From assembly GCF_004104355.1 (NCBI RefSeq), contig NZ_RJLM01000016.1:18482-82481 (forward strand): 64,000 bases of DNA, read 5' to 3'. The notes beneath the pieces are model-generated. The model did no database searches, had not been told where the DNA came from, and saw only the letters and a list, made by a program, of their open reading frames with translations. Below, in pieces: positions 11,709-22,207 of this stretch. Made by a program: the position numbers and the translations under genes. The first letter of the stretch is position 1, and every line of letters starts with the position of its first letter. Source of the stretch: Photobacterium chitinilyticum. Its GTDB lineage: Bacteria; Pseudomonadota; Gammaproteobacteria; Enterobacterales; Vibrionaceae.

Positions 11709-12379
11709 GATTCCAACTGCTTAAGCGCAATTTCTGCTGCTGCCTGCTCTGCCTTGCGCCGACTGCCGCCTTTACCGATTACAGGCTTATCCAAGCCTGT
11801 TACTTCACATTGTACCGTGAACTCTTGATTATGAGCTTCACCGTGTACCTTAGTTACAGTATATGCCGGAAGCGGTAAACGGCGCCCCTGCAGACACTCT
11901 TGAAGACGCGTTTTCGGATCTTTTTGATTGATACCCGGCTGAATCGTATCTAAACGCGACTGATACCAGCTCAATACAATCTTACGAACAACTTCAATGT
12001 CACTATCGAGGTAGATCGCACCGATGATCGCTTCAACGCAATCGGCCAGAATAGAATCACGGCGGAAACCACCACTCTTCAATTCACCCGGACCAAGCAG
12101 AAGGTGATCACCGAGGTCAAATTCGCGACCAAGCTCGGCCAGCGTCTTCCCACGCACTAAAGTTGCACGCATACGGCTCATATCACCTTCATCCACATTG
12201 GGGAAACGGTGGTACAAGTCATCTGCGATAACAAAGCTCAAAATCGAATCGCCGAGGAACTCCAGGCGCTCGTTATGCGTCCCATTGGCACTACGGTGTG
12301 TCAATGCCAGGGTCATTAAATCAATATTATTAAATTGATACCCCAGCTTACGCTGGAGTCTATTAGCAGGAGATGTCAT
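11705..12379 (-). CDS. rnc: Ribonuclease III
   Basis: Cuts double-stranded RNA, including the 30S rRNA precursor, and controls its own mRNA in E. coli. The 224 residues hold the RNase III signature [11 protein letters not shown] with the catalytic acidic residues, a second metal site around [14 protein letters not shown], and a C-terminal dsRNA-binding domain ending [15 protein letters not shown]. Only 10 bp separate it from lepB upstream, so the self-cleaved leader hairpin that precedes rnc in E. coli cannot be here. Confidence 0.98.
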   Translation of the reverse strand: MTSPANRLQRKLGYQFNNIDLMTLALTHRSANGTHNERLEFLGDSILSFVIADDLYHRFPNVDEGDMSRMRATLVRGKTLAELGREFDLGDHLLLGPGELKSGGFRRDSILADCVEAIIGAIYLDSDIEVVRKIVLSWYQSRLDTIQPGINQKDPKTRLQECLQGRRLPLPAYTVTKVHGEAHNQEFTVQCEVTGLDKPVIGKGGSRRKAEQAAAEIALKQLES

Positions 12380-12389
12380 TTTATCCCGA

Positions 12390-13289
12390 TCAGTTTATGC
12401 CACCGATGCGACTAAAGCGCACACCGGTAGGAATCCAAGATGGAAGTGCGCTATCAGCGCCTCGTTCAAATTCAAAGCTGATCCAGATCCCGACCGCCTT
12501 ACCAACTAGGTTGGCTTCAGGCACAAAGCCCCAATAACGGCTATCTGCACTGTTGTCGCGGTTATCACCCATCACGAAGTACTGGCCTTCAGGAACAACC
12601 CACTCACTCACGCCCGGACGCGGCTGATAAGCCAATGTACGGTCACGCTTAAGCGGGTGCACCAGGATCTGGTGTTCTTGCTCACCCAGTTTTTCGTTGA
12701 ACTGGACCAAACGTGTCATACCCTGACTGAACTCGCTGTCAGTCATATTTTCTAGCGGTACCGGCGTACACTCGGCTGCACCTTTTGGCGCAACACAAAC
12801 CTGCTTGTGGGCACTATAGCGAACCGTGTCGCCCGGCATACCCACGACGCGCTTGATGTAATCAATTTGTGGTTGAGGCGGAAACTTAAATACCACGATA
12901 TCACCACGTTCTGGCTCGCCCGTTTCTATCAGCTTGTGACGGAAAACAGGATCTCGCAGACCGTAGGCATATTTCTCAACCAGGATGAAGTCTCCAACGA
13001 GCAATGTCGGCATCATCGAACCGGATGGGATCTGGAACGGCTCATAAATAAATGAGCGAAATACCATAATTAACGCAATCACCGGAAACATCGAGCTGGC
13101 TGATTCCACCCAACTCGGTTGCGGTGCTACGGCTTGTAGGGTATTAGCATCGACTTGATCGCCAGCATTTGCGGCAGCCGCTTCAATTTTCAATTGACGT
13201 TTCGGAGCCCAGATAAACTTATCCAGTGCCCAAATGATCCCGGTGACCAGCGTTGCCAGTACCAGAATTAGCGAAAAAGTATTTGCCAT
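12390..13289 (-). CDS. lepB: Signal peptidase I
   Basis: Inner-membrane serine protease that removes signal peptides from secreted proteins. I chose the ATG at 13289 ([14 protein letters not shown]), which has AGGG six bases upstream; the frame is open 16 codons further but lacks support. The 299-residue protein has two N-terminal membrane segments (about 4-22 and 65-82). Catalytic Ser91 is in PSGSMMPTL and general-base Lys146 in [26 protein letters not shown] is the conserved box E. It lies after lepA with a structured 136-bp spacer and directly before rnc. Confidence 0.98.
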   Translation of the reverse strand: MANTFSLILVLATLVTGIIWALDKFIWAPKRQLKIEAAAANAGDQVDANTLQAVAPQPSWVESASSMFPVIALIMVFRSFIYEPFQIPSGSMMPTLLVGDFILVEKYAYGLRDPVFRHKLIETGEPERGDIVVFKFPPQPQIDYIKRVVGMPGDTVRYSAHKQVCVAPKGAAECTPVPLENMTDSEFSQGMTRLVQFNEKLGEQEHQILVHPLKRDRTLAYQPRPGVSEWVVPEGQYFVMGDNRDNSADSRYWGFVPEANLVGKAVGIWISFEFERGADSALPSWIPTGVRFSRIGGIN

Positions 13290-13310
13290 TTTAATCCCTA
13301 ATAAATGTAA

Positions 13311-13411
13311 CAGTGCAGCAAGAAAATCTTGCTGCACTGCTCATTGACACTTGCTTCAAAATACCGGAGTTGCCCCCGGTCATTGTTATATTTTCTGAGG
13401 CAATAACAATG
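13311..13411 (-). other. Three inverted repeats in the lepA-lepB spacer
   Basis: The 136-bp gap between lepA and lepB holds a perfect 13-bp stem (13311-13323 with 13327-13339, 3-nt loop), a 5-bp ACCGG/CCGGT stem (13363-13380), and a perfect 9-bp CATTGTTAT/ATAACAATG stem (13381-13411). None has a T run on the minus strand, so these look like intercistronic RNA structures and not terminators. The 13-bp stem ends 21 bases upstream of the lepB start codon. Function is unknown; RNA processing is the obvious candidate. Confidence 0.7.
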
Positions 13412-13425
13412 AGTAAAGTAGTTAC

Positions 13426-15222
13426 TTACTTGTCTTTACCTACATGCAGAATCGCCAAGAAAGCTTCCTGAGGCAGTTCGACGTTACCGATCTGCTTCAT
13501 ACGCTTCTTACCTTCTTTCTGCTTCTGTAGCAGTTTCTTCTTACGGCTAATATCGCCACCATAACATTTTGCGATTACGTTTTTGCGTAACTGTTTCACC
13601 GTAGCTCGCGCAATGATCATGCCGCCGATAGCAGCCTGGATAGCAATATCAAACATCTGACGAGGAATAAATTCCTTCATCTTGTCAACTAAATCACGAC
13701 CGCGACCGTTTGCATTGTCTTTATGCGTAATGATTGCCAGCGCATCAACACGCTCGCCATTGATCATTACATCGACACGTACCATGTTTGACGGTTCGTA
13801 ACGCTGGAAGTTGTAATCCAGTGATGCATAGCCACGTGATGTTGATTTCAGGCGGTCAAAGAAGTCCAGTACCACTTCAGACATTGGAATGTCATAAGTA
13901 AGGGCCACTTGGTTACCGTGGTAAACCATATCCACCTGTACACCACGTTTCTCGATACACAACGTGATCACGTTACCCAGGTACTCAGAAGGAACCAAGA
14001 TATTACAGCGTGCAATTGGCTCACCAATCACATCGATATCGTTAACTGCCGGTAGCTTCGCAGGGCTATCAACAAACACGGTTTCACCACGTGTGGTCTC
14101 TACCTGGTAAACAACCGTTGGCGCCGTTGTAATCAGAGCAAGATCGTATTCACGCTCCAAACGCTCCTGGATAATTTCCATGTGTAGCATACCAAGGAAA
14201 CCACACCGGAAACCAAAGCCAAGCGCAGACGAGCTCTCTGGTTCATAGAATAGAGAAGCATCGTTCAGACTTAACTTGCCAAGCGCATCACGGAAGTTCT
14301 CGTAATCATCAGATGATACAGGGAACAGACCGGCATAAACCTGAGGCTTCACTTTCTGGAAACCCGGTAATGCGTCTTCACAGCCATCTTTAGCCAGTGT
14401 GATGGTATCACCGACTGGTGCACCTAAGATGTCTTTGATACCACAAACAACCCAACCTACTTCGCCAGTGTTTAGCTCTGTTGTGTCAATTTGTTTTGGC
14501 GTAAAGATACCAAGGCGGTCAATGCCCCACACCTGACCGGTGCTCATCATTTTTATTTTAGCGTTTTTCTTCAACGAGCCATTCTTAACTCGAACCAAAG
14601 AAACAATACCCAAATAGTTATCAAACCATGAGTCAATAATCAGTGCTTGTAACGGTGCATCTGGATCACCTTCTGGTGGTGGAATAGCCGAAACAATGTT
14701 CTCTAATACATCGTCGACCCCCACCCCCGTCTTCGCGGAACAACGAGTTGCTTCAAGCGCATCGATACCAACGATTTCTTCAATTTCTTCTGAAACACGC
14801 TCAGGATCGGCTGCTGGCAAGTCAATCTTGTTCAAGATTGGCACCACTTCCAAGTCCATTTCCATGGCAGTGTAGCAGTTCGCCAAGGTCTGAGCTTCTA
14901 CGCCCTGACCGGCATCAACAACCAATAAGGCGCCTTCACAAGCTGCCAATGAACGGGAGACTTCGTATGAGAAGTCAACATGCCCCGGGGTGTCGATAAA
15001 GTTTAATTGGTAGGTTTCGCCATCTTTAGCAGTGTAATCAAGCGTTACACTCTGTGCTTTGATGGTGATACCGCGTTCGCGTTCAAGATCCATGGAATCC
15101 AGAACCTGCGCAGCCATTTCACGATTGGAAAGGCCACCACAGACTTGGATCAAGCGGTCGGATAAGGTCGACTTACCATGGTCGATATGTGCAATAATCG
15201 AAAAGTTACGAATGTGCTTCAT
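13426..15222 (-). CDS. lepA: Elongation factor 4 (LepA)
   Basis: Ribosome-binding translational GTPase that can back-translocate stalled ribosomes and assists 30S biogenesis. The 598-residue length is that of E. coli LepA within one residue. G1 is [15 protein letters not shown]2/G3 include [11 protein letters not shown] and [12 protein letters not shown], and G4 is NKIDLP. The C-terminal LepA-specific domain includes [18 protein letters not shown]. It sits between rseC (79 bp upstream) and lepB, as in E. coli-type rpoE operons. Confidence 0.99.
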   Translation of the reverse strand: MKHIRNFSIIAHIDHGKSTLSDRLIQVCGGLSNREMAAQVLDSMDLERERGITIKAQSVTLDYTAKDGETYQLNFIDTPGHVDFSYEVSRSLAACEGALLVVDAGQGVEAQTLANCYTAMEMDLEVVPILNKIDLPAADPERVSEEIEEIVGIDALEATRCSAKTGVGVDDVLENIVSAIPPPEGDPDAPLQALIIDSWFDNYLGIVSLVRVKNGSLKKNAKIKMMSTGQVWGIDRLGIFTPKQIDTTELNTGEVGWVVCGIKDILGAPVGDTITLAKDGCEDALPGFQKVKPQVYAGLFPVSSDDYENFRDALGKLSLNDASLFYEPESSSALGFGFRCGFLGMLHMEIIQERLEREYDLALITTAPTVVYQVETTRGETVFVDSPAKLPAVNDIDVIGEPIARCNILVPSEYLGNVITLCIEKRGVQVDMVYHGNQVALTYDIPMSEVVLDFFDRLKSTSRGYASLDYNFQRYEPSNMVRVDVMINGERVDALAIITHKDNANGRGRDLVDKMKEFIPRQMFDIAIQAAIGGMIIARATVKQLRKNVIAKCYGGDISRKKKLLQKQKEGKKRMKQIGNVELPQEAFLAILHVGKDK

Positions 15223-15301
15223 GAATTGGCGTGACTAACTCGTGATTAAAAAATGAATGGGATCTACAGATCAAGTTAACAGATTCTACCGAATTTCACG
15301 G

Positions 15302-15799
15302 CTAGCCGCTATCTTTCGATGCGGCATTTATTGCGCCATCAGCAGATATAGGGTCGCCCAATACCCGAATAAGGCTTGGTTTGTAGGCCGAATTGCCTTC
15401 CAGACGCTTGGCAAAGCGCCGCGCAAGCAACAAACCGACTGCCGCGCTGAGCACTGCCGTCAGGATAACTCCCAGCTCACCACTACCCGCCAAATCAACG
15501 AACCACCACTGCCCAAGTACTGCTCCCAGAACTAAGAATAGCAAAGGCAGCACATAAACCAGTATTGCAGAGTGCAGCATACTTCGCTCAGACAAGCCGA
15601 TTTCGACAACTTCGCCGATGGAAACACGCGTTTGGGTCACTATTTTCACCAAGTGACTGCGCCCCGGCGTAGCCTTGCTGACAATACCGGTTCCGCAACT
15701 ATCGCGGGAGGCACAGTGGCCACAGCTGGTCTGCTGCTGGCATGTCACCGTAATTATACCGGGGTCGACGGCAACAACCGTCGCCAATGAACGCATCAT
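15302..15799 (-). CDS. rseC: Sigma-E positive regulator RseC
   Basis: Small inner-membrane protein of the rpoE operon with a mild positive effect on sigma-E and links to the Rsx/Rnf redox system. The 165 residues begin with a cysteine cluster (CQQQTSCGHCASRDSCGTG, four Cys), as expected of RseC/MucC. Two membrane segments follow, around 78-98 and 105-125 (YVLPLLFLVLGAVLG and GELGVILTAVLSAAVGLLLA). Overlaps the rseB stop by ATGA. Confidence 0.95.
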   Translation of the reverse strand: MMRSLATVVAVDPGIITVTCQQQTSCGHCASRDSCGTGIVSKATPGRSHLVKIVTQTRVSIGEVVEIGLSERSMLHSAILVYVLPLLFLVLGAVLGQWWFVDLAGSGELGVILTAVLSAAVGLLLARRFAKRLEGNSAYKPSLIRVLGDPISADGAINAASKDSG

Positions 15800-16785
15800 G
15801 GCGTGGTCTCTCCTGACGCACTTACCTTGCCCGCCACAAACGCTACAGATTCAGCCACTCGCCGGGCGGTAGCCGGCGGAATATCTCCTACTACGGTCAC
15901 TTCTTTATCATTGAGCAGGTAGCTGTGCAGCGTTCGCCGTCCCTGACGCACCAATTGCTCCCGAACGGTAAAATTGTCGGCAGCTGATACATAGATAGAA
16001 AAGCTAAATAAGCCATCACTGTACATTTTGCTCTCAACCGGGCGCTCCGTCATCATCAGGCGGTGGCGGTTACGGGAAACCGATTCAAAGCCCTGGGGCA
16101 ACCAGTTGGCCTGCCAGCTCAGCTCAGCCTGTGGCTGGGGCGGCAGTTTAACAACAGCAGGCAACTCCACCGTTTTCAGGCTTCTCAGCACATCGCCGAC
16201 TTTCGGGTTCACAACATAAGAGACGGCACGGTACTGCTCGAGCGGCTCTCCATCACGATCGAGCAGATCTGCACGCATCACCAGCTTGCTTCGGGTATCA
16301 ACCCACAACAAATAGGAATAACGCGCCCCGTCTTTCGGCGCAATACGAATCACGTCACAGGCAACACCGGCCTCTCGTGCTCGCCCCATGGAAATGAAAT
16401 CATAAAACTGAGCCAGTTCATTAATATCCGACTTCATAATTGGTGGCAGGGGAGCGACCATTTTATTGCTTTTGATCGTGAACGGGTCAAGGCCAGGCTC
16501 AAAATAGCTGACCTCGCTACCACGCTGGATCACCTCACGCGGCGGCCCACTCAGATAAACAAGGTGCGCATATGTCTCACCATCTTCAAACGTATGACGA
16601 TAGCGTATCGGTTCAATACTATTTTTTTTAATGAGTATATATGACAGCTCATAACTAAGCTCACGGCTAGCCTCATCCATTTGATGCAACAAAGCCTCTG
16701 CCGAAGATACCGAATCTTCCGCAGAGGCTTGCAATGGCATCATAAGGCTGACCAGTGTCACTACACCGACCAGAATTTTTCTCAT
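15796..16785 (-). CDS. rseB: Sigma-E regulatory protein RseB
   Basis: Periplasmic lipid/LPS-binding protein that caps RseA and protects it from DegS until envelope stress. The 329 residues start with a clear signal peptide (MRKILVGVVTLVSLMMPLQASA, cut after ASA). Next comes a LolA-like fold (SYELSYILIKK), and a C-terminal MucB/RseB domain rich in strands. 11 bp from rseA, overlapping rseC. Confidence 0.96.
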   Translation of the reverse strand: MRKILVGVVTLVSLMMPLQASAEDSVSSAEALLHQMDEASRELSYELSYILIKKNSIEPIRYRHTFEDGETYAHLVYLSGPPREVIQRGSEVSYFEPGLDPFTIKSNKMVAPLPPIMKSDINELAQFYDFISMGRAREAGVACDVIRIAPKDGARYSYLLWVDTRSKLVMRADLLDRDGEPLEQYRAVSYVVNPKVGDVLRSLKTVELPAVVKLPPQPQAELSWQANWLPQGFESVSRNRHRLMMTERPVESKMYSDGLFSFSIYVSAADNFTVREQLVRQGRRTLHSYLLNDKEVTVVGDIPPATARRVAESVAFVAGKVSASGETTP

Positions 16786-16796
16786 TTATCCGCCAA

Positions 16797-17456
16797 TCAG
16801 TTTGCTTCTAGCAACGTTTTATCAATGCTGCCATCTTCGGCATTCAAACGCAGCTGTAATTCATAGTCCTGAAGCATCGCGTTAATACGACGTCGCTGCT
16901 CCATAACTTGTGCTTCACTCGGTGCGTTATGGTTGTTGCTACGCACAGAATCCCGGGTCAGACTAACAGGTTCGGCCGTGCCGGAAAAAGGAATTGTCTG
17001 TAGTACCGGCATCTGTGATTCAGCAGGTGTTCCAACGATACCCTCGTCACCACCGTTATATTGCTGAACCCCTACAATAACAGCCAGTGAGACACAGGCA
17101 GCGACAGCAACCTGGCCAAACTGAGTCAGCCAAGCAGGCATCATACGTTTTGCCTGTTGCGGTGTCGGCTGTGCCTCGACAGTTTCACGAGCGGTTGCAA
17201 GCTGAATCACTTGAGCTGGCTCTGCGCTGATATCAGCTAGCCCGGTATGCGCAGGCTCATTGTCTAAGGCCAACGCTACGCTTGCAGCAATATTCCAATC
17301 CTTGTTTTGCGGAGCTTCTCCCCGCATCACATCACCAATCAGGTTGAAGTGCTGCCAGGTTTGCTGGCTGTCATCATCAACGGCCAACGCATTAATAATG
17401 CTCTGATCCAGCTCTTCACCATCTAATAATGCCGAAATCTTTTGTTTATCAGCCAT
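16797..17456 (-). CDS. rseA: Anti-sigma-E factor RseA
   Basis: Single-pass inner-membrane protein that holds sigma-E inactive and is destroyed by DegS, RseP and ClpXP on stress. From the ATG of MADKQKISALLDGEE it has 219 residues; a GTG three codons upstream (17465) is the alternative. The N-terminal sigma-binding domain includes the typical SALLDGEELD and WQHFNLIGDVMRGE. A membrane segment lies near 105-125 (VAVAACVSLAVIVGVQQY), and the periplasmic tail ends with the RseB-binding helix region. 25 bp from rpoE. Confidence 0.96.
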   Translation of the reverse strand: MADKQKISALLDGEELDQSIINALAVDDDSQQTWQHFNLIGDVMRGEAPQNKDWNIAASVALALDNEPAHTGLADISAEPAQVIQLATARETVEAQPTPQQAKRMMPAWLTQFGQVAVAACVSLAVIVGVQQYNGGDEGIVGTPAESQMPVLQTIPFSGTAEPVSLTRDSVRSNNHNAPSEAQVMEQRRRINAMLQDYELQLRLNAEDGSIDKTLLEAN

Positions 17457-17481
17457 TTTTTTCACCGTATTGGCTTAACAT

Positions 17482-18060
17482 TTATCGCTGCATTAGAGGA
17501 CGAATACGTTTTTCAACCGCCTCTCGTGCACGGAAAATACGAGATCTTACCGTACCAACCGGACATCCCATGACTTCAGCAATTTCTTCATAACTCAAAC
17601 CTTCCAGTTCGCGCAGAGTAATTGCCGTTTTGAGATCATCTGGTAACGCTTCAATGGTACTGAAGACTACCCGCTTCAATTCTTCAGACAACATTTGATT
17701 CTCAGGGTTCGATATTTCTTTCAAGGCATTTCCACTTTCGTAGTATTCTGCCTCTTCAGCATCTACATCAGACGCTGGCGGTCGGCGGCCCTGAGCGACC
17801 AAATAGTTCTTTGCCGTATTCACTGCAATTCGGTACAGCCATGTATAAAAAGCACTTTCACCACGAAATGTCGGTAAAGCACGATACGCTTTTATAAACG
17901 CTTCCTGAGCGACATCCGGCACGTCACCGGAGTTGCTGACATAACGGGCAACAAGGCTACATACCTTATTTTGATATTTAACCACCAGCAGATTAAATGC
18001 CTGCTTGTCACCACGCTGTACCCGCTCAATTAATACCTGATCAGTTTGCTGCTCGCTCAT
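17482..18060 (-). CDS. rpoE: RNA polymerase sigma factor sigma-E
   Basis: ECF sigma factor directing the outer-membrane stress response. 192 residues. Region 2 includes DVAQEAFIKAYRALPTFRG and FYTWLYRIAVNTAKNYL; region 4 has ITLRELEGLSYEEIAEVMG and GTVRSRIFRAREAVEKRIR, nearly identical to E. coli. It heads an operon of at least eleven genes (rpoE to acpS). A sigma-E-type promoter upstream indicates autoregulation. Confidence 0.99.
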   Translation of the reverse strand: MSEQQTDQVLIERVQRGDKQAFNLLVVKYQNKVCSLVARYVSNSGDVPDVAQEAFIKAYRALPTFRGESAFYTWLYRIAVNTAKNYLVAQGRRPPASDVDAEEAEYYESGNALKEISNPENQMLSEELKRVVFSTIEALPDDLKTAITLRELEGLSYEEIAEVMGCPVGTVRSRIFRAREAVEKRIRPLMQR

Positions 18061-18228
18061 TCGAGCGTGTACTCCTATATCCGTCTTGCACTCGTGATTT
18101 CTAACTCGCCTGTCAACTGTCAGAGCAATAAGCCCCTGGCCTAAGGAAGTAAGCCTAGGTGCTCTTCATTACAACAGTAAAGCTCAATCAAAACAGGGTT
18201 GTATGAAAATATGAGCATGAGCACTATC

Positions 18229-18256
18229 TAAGACTCGGGTATAAAAGCAAAGTTCC
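18229..18256 (-). promoter_or_regulatory. Sigma-E-dependent autoregulatory promoter of rpoE
   Basis: On the minus strand GGAACTT (18250-18256) and TCTTA (18229-18233) are separated by 16 bases. This fits the sigma-E consensus GGAACTT-N16-TCTAA with one mismatch. The expected start of transcription is about 160 bases upstream of the rpoE ATG. The rest of the 18061-18444 rpoE/nadB gap shows no gene. Confidence 0.75.
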
Positions 18257-18444
18257 CCGTGCCAAAGAAATTATTTCTCATTAATAGTGCGCGATTTTCT
18301 ATTCGCAATGAAGCAGTATAACCATTGCATTAACTGGGCATTATACCGCGTCAATACGATAAGTGGTTAACTAACAGTCAAAAATGAACAATTGAGATGG
18401 AATTTGGTAACATAGAATGATTACCACAGGGATATGATATCGAT

Positions 18445-20064
18445 ATGAACGAAAACCGTGAACATATTTGCGATGTACTAGTCATTGGTAGCGGCGCAGC
18501 AGGATTATCGCTGGCGTTGCGCCTTGCGCCACTAGGGAAAGTAATGGTTCTGAGCAAGGGACCACGCAGCGAAGGCGCCACCTATTATGCCCAAGGCGGT
18601 ATTGCAGCCGTCTTTGACGAATCGGACAGTGTTGAGTCCCATGTCCAGGATACCCAAATTGCCGGCGCGCATCTCTGTGATGACGAAGTCGTTCGCTTCA
18701 TCGCCGAAAATGCCAAACACTGTGTCCAGTGGCTGATTGACGGCGGGGTACCGTTTGATCGCGAGGAAAGTGACAGTGATGATGCTCCTCGCTATCACCT
18801 GACCCGTGAAGGTGGCCACAGCCACCGTCGGATCCTGCATGCGGCAGATGCCACAGGCATGGCAGTACAAAACTCGCTACAAGACAATGTTCACAATCAT
18901 CCTAATATCGAAGTACTGGAGCGCCATAATGCGCTGGATTTAATTACCAACCAGAAATTAGGCTATAGCGACGAGCCAAACCGGGTGCTGGGAGCCTATA
19001 TCTGGAACCGCAACCACGAGATCGTCGAAACGGTCCGCGCCAAGTTTGTCGTATTGGCCACCGGCGGCGCTTCGAAAGTGTATCAGTACACCTCGAATCC
19101 AGACGTTTCTTCCGGGGATGGTATTGCCATGGCTTGGCGGGCCGGATGTCGGGTTGCCAACCTGGAGTTTAACCAGTTCCACCCGACCTGCCTATTCCAC
19201 CCTGAGGCCAGGAATTTTCTGCTAACCGAAGCCCTACGCGGTGAAGGGGCCTACCTGCGCCGTCCTGACGGTAGCCGCTTTATGACAGACTTCGACGAAC
19301 GTGCCGAACTGGCCCCCCGTGATGTCGTGGCGCGCGCAATTGATTTTGAAATGAAACGCCTGGGCGCAGATTGCATGTATCTGGATATCAGCCACAAACC
19401 GGCTGATTTCGTACAGAAGCATTTCCCAACCATCTACGAGAAGCTGCTGGGATACGGTATTGATATCACCAAGGAATCCATCCCTATTGTTCCTGCTGCC
19501 CACTATACTTGTGGTGGCGTCATCGTGGACAAAGAAGGACGTACGGATCTAAACGGCCTCTATGCCATCGGTGAAGTCAGCTATACCGGCCTGCACGGAG
19601 CCAACCGCATGGCTTCTAACTCGTTGCTGGAGTGTGTGGTCTATGCCTGGGCAGCAGCTGAAAGTATTGGGCAAAAACTGGATCAGGTTAGCATGCCCGA
19701 ACACCTGCCGAGCTGGGATGAAAGCCAGGTTAGCTGTTCGGATGAAGAAGTCGTGATCCAACACAACTGGCATGAGCTCCGTCTGTTCATGTGGGACTAT
19801 GTCGGCATCGTGCGCACAACCAAGCGCCTTGAGCGTGCCATGCGCCGCATCCAGCTGCTCAACGAGGAAATTGACGAGTACTACAGCAACTTCAGGGTGT
19901 CGAACAACCTACTGGAACTGCGTAATCTGCTTCAGGTTGCCGAGCTAATAGTTCGTTGTGCTCTAGAACGGAAAGAGAGCCTCGGCCTGCATTACAACCT
20001 TGACTTCCCTGAGCAGCAGGACAACTCAAAACCAACCGTTATCACACCAGATCAGCCGTGTTGA
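18445..20064 (+). CDS. nadB: L-aspartate oxidase
   Basis: FAD enzyme oxidising L-aspartate to iminoaspartate, the first step of de novo NAD synthesis (NadA follows). 539 residues, the E. coli length. The Rossmann FAD motif is [16 protein letters not shown]. Also seen: [16 protein letters not shown], the substrate-site [24 protein letters not shown] and the C-terminal [15 protein letters not shown]. The C-terminal helical domain holds [13 protein letters not shown]. Divergent from rpoE, as in most gammaproteobacteria. Confidence 0.99.
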   Translation: MNENREHICDVLVIGSGAAGLSLALRLAPLGKVMVLSKGPRSEGATYYAQGGIAAVFDESDSVESHVQDTQIAGAHLCDDEVVRFIAENAKHCVQWLIDGGVPFDREESDSDDAPRYHLTREGGHSHRRILHAADATGMAVQNSLQDNVHNHPNIEVLERHNALDLITNQKLGYSDEPNRVLGAYIWNRNHEIVETVRAKFVVLATGGASKVYQYTSNPDVSSGDGIAMAWRAGCRVANLEFNQFHPTCLFHPEARNFLLTEALRGEGAYLRRPDGSRFMTDFDERAELAPRDVVARAIDFEMKRLGADCMYLDISHKPADFVQKHFPTIYEKLLGYGIDITKESIPIVPAAHYTCGGVIVDKEGRTDLNGLYAIGEVSYTGLHGANRMASNSLLECVVYAWAAAESIGQKLDQVSMPEHLPSWDESQVSCSDEEVVIQHNWHELRLFMWDYVGIVRTTKRLERAMRRIQLLNEEIDEYYSNFRVSNNLLELRNLLQVAELIVRCALERKESLGLHYNLDFPEQQDNSKPTVITPDQPC

Positions 20065-20095
20065 GTGCCTAGAAGCCAATATCGATATTCGAGAT

Positions 20096-20129
20096 AAAAA
20101 AAGCGAGAGGTCCGTACCTCTCGCTTTTT
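20096..20129. terminator. Bidirectional terminator between nadB and the chemoreceptor gene
   Basis: GCGAGAGGT/ACCTCTCGC stem (9 bp, loop CCGT) flanked by seven A on one side and five T on the other, so it can end both convergent transcripts. Confidence 0.88.
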
Positions 20130-20163
20130 GCTTTCCCTAGAAACTAGAAACTCGTACCAATTC

Positions 20164-21993
20164 CTAAACCTTAAACTCCGCAATAGCCTCATCAAGGGAA
20201 GAAGCCTGAGTTGCGACAGCATTGGCCGCCTGGGCATTTTCATGCGCCACCGAGGAGTTCAAATTGGTAATATCGCGAATCGAGGTGACATTCTGACCAA
20301 TTTCATCAGAGACCAAACTTTGCTGTTCTACCGCAGCTGCAATCTGCGTGCTGGTATCCATAATCAACTGCATATCAGCCATGATCTGATTAATTCTTAT
20401 TTCAGCATTGTCAGCCTGGGTCACACTCAGGTCGCCTTGTTCACGACAGCGCCCGATATGGACAACCACCTGATCGGTTTGCTCCTGCAGCGAGGCAATG
20501 ATCGTGGTGATTTCTTCCGTCGACTGTCGAGTTCGCAATGCCAAAGATCGGACCTCGTCAGCAACAACCGCAAAGCCCCGGCCCTGTTCTCCAGCACGTG
20601 CAGCTTCAATCGCCGCGTTCAGTGCCAGCAGGTTAGTCTGCTCAGCAATTGCCTTGATAACATCCAATACGGAACCGATATTTTCCGACAACGTTGACAG
20701 GCTGGCCACTTCTTCACTGGTTTGAGACAGATCATCAGACAAGGTGCGGATACGCTCCTTCGTGGCACTCACCTCATTCAACCCTTCCTGCGCGCCGTTA
20801 TAGCTTCGATCGGCATTGGCCGCGGCATTTTCGGTATTCGAGGCAATTTCACGGATAGTCACACCCATCTCAGTAATGGCTGTTGCTACCGAGTCAGTTT
20901 CCGACTGCTGCTGCTCCATTGCCTCTTCTGAATCCTGACTACGACGCTGAAGTTGCTCCGACGCAGTTCCCAGCTCGGTAACCGCTCCCTGAACATTACC
21001 GACCAGATTACGTAGGCTCGCCAATAAACCATTAAAGTTTACTGCCATTTCTGCAAGTTCATCGTTGCCATTTTCATCGGCGGTTTGGGTAAGGTCATTG
21101 CTCGAGGCAATGGTTGCCATCAACTCACTCAACCTCTGCACCCGGCGCTGTATCGACTGACTGATAAACCATGAAAGGCTAACCAGCACGATTATCACCA
21201 TCAACACGGCTGCAATGGTTAACTGGCTGATTTGACTACGCTCAGCGTCAACCTTTGCCTCAAGCTGCAGCTCAAGCTCGGCAAACACTTCTTCAACCAA
21301 GTGAGACTGCTTGCGAATCTCACCCCGCAATCCCTGGTTATGACTTAAGCCAATAGCTTGTTGCTGCCGAATGATCTGCTCTGTGGTATGTGCAAAGCGG
21401 GTAAATACGGTACCAAAATCATTCTCTAGTTTTTGACCATATTGAGCATAAGCCTTCTGATAAGCCTCGAGGTACTCTTTATCTCCCGTAACAAGGAACA
21501 GCTTTGCCACTTCCTCGACACTATAGGCAGCCATAATACCACGCTGCTGCTCGCTGGCGACATTGACCAGTTGCTCCGAGTACTCGAAAAACTCACGGAA
21601 CAGGCCATCTGAAGATGTCAGTCCGAGCTGCTGATACCCTTTGATCAGCGCCAGCATTCCACCCTGATAGTTCTTAATCGCTGTGGGCAGCATTTCCAGA
21701 CTTGGAAGAGCAATCGATAGCCCATCAAGATCACTCTTAAGAACCGTCAGCTGTGATTGAAAATGATCATAATTTTTCTGAAATTTACCTTGATACTTCA
21801 TATCCATCCGCAGCAGGAAATCTTTCTCGTTGCGGCGTAAATTAAGCAAAGTGACTTCGAGATGACTAACCGCTGCGCTGGAGTCATTGATCTTCATTAC
21901 CCGCTCATTAGCCTTCCAGGTCATGCCCAGTACAGCCAAGAGAGCAACTACCGCCAGAGCGGTAAGCCCCAATAATTTATGTTTTATTTTCAT
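20164..21993 (-). CDS. Methyl-accepting chemotaxis protein
   Basis: Transmembrane chemoreceptor signalling to CheA/CheW. Of 609 residues, TM1 is near 8-25. A long all-helical periplasmic region spans about 30-255, with LNLRRNEKDFLLRMD near its start, which resembles the bimodular HBM sensor family. TM2 is near 258-278 (TIAAVLMVIIVLVSLSWFI). A HAMP domain follows, then the signalling hairpin with the highly conserved tip EQTNLLALNAAIEAARAGE. The ligand cannot be told from the sequence. It is a single gene ending toward nadB. Confidence 0.95.
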   Translation of the reverse strand: MKIKHKLLGLTALAVVALLAVLGMTWKANERVMKINDSSAAVSHLEVTLLNLRRNEKDFLLRMDMKYQGKFQKNYDHFQSQLTVLKSDLDGLSIALPSLEMLPTAIKNYQGGMLALIKGYQQLGLTSSDGLFREFFEYSEQLVNVASEQQRGIMAAYSVEEVAKLFLVTGDKEYLEAYQKAYAQYGQKLENDFGTVFTRFAHTTEQIIRQQQAIGLSHNQGLRGEIRKQSHLVEEVFAELELQLEAKVDAERSQISQLTIAAVLMVIIVLVSLSWFISQSIQRRVQRLSELMATIASSNDLTQTADENGNDELAEMAVNFNGLLASLRNLVGNVQGAVTELGTASEQLQRRSQDSEEAMEQQQSETDSVATAITEMGVTIREIASNTENAAANADRSYNGAQEGLNEVSATKERIRTLSDDLSQTSEEVASLSTLSENIGSVLDVIKAIAEQTNLLALNAAIEAARAGEQGRGFAVVADEVRSLALRTRQSTEEITTIIASLQEQTDQVVVHIGRCREQGDLSVTQADNAEIRINQIMADMQLIMDTSTQIAAAVEQQSLVSDEIGQNVTSIRDITNLNSSVAHENAQAANAVATQASSLDEAIAEFKV

Positions 21994-22207
21994 GTCTACA
22001 TCGTCCTTGCCTAATTACGCACCCTAGGCATGGGTATACAACCGTACTTCGGTAGTGCTGTTACAACCAAATTTAGCGGCCTTAACGGCAATATCTTTAG
22101 GGTATAAAAGTTATGACGATGGATAAAAAGGAACAATAATAAAAATAAAACACTGAAAAACAATTGTATTTCATTAAAATTAACCGCGAAAATTAATTGG
22201 GCACTTA

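Noticed and set aside
16063-16644. 193-codon plus-strand frame antisense to rseB
   Set aside because: rseB is supported by signal peptide, length and operon position; the antisense frame has no recognisable domain.
22000-22100. Sigma-28 promoter or c-di-GMP riboswitch before the chemoreceptor gene
   Set aside because: TAAA and GCCG-type elements are present but with wrong spacing, and the riboswitch core is not seen.
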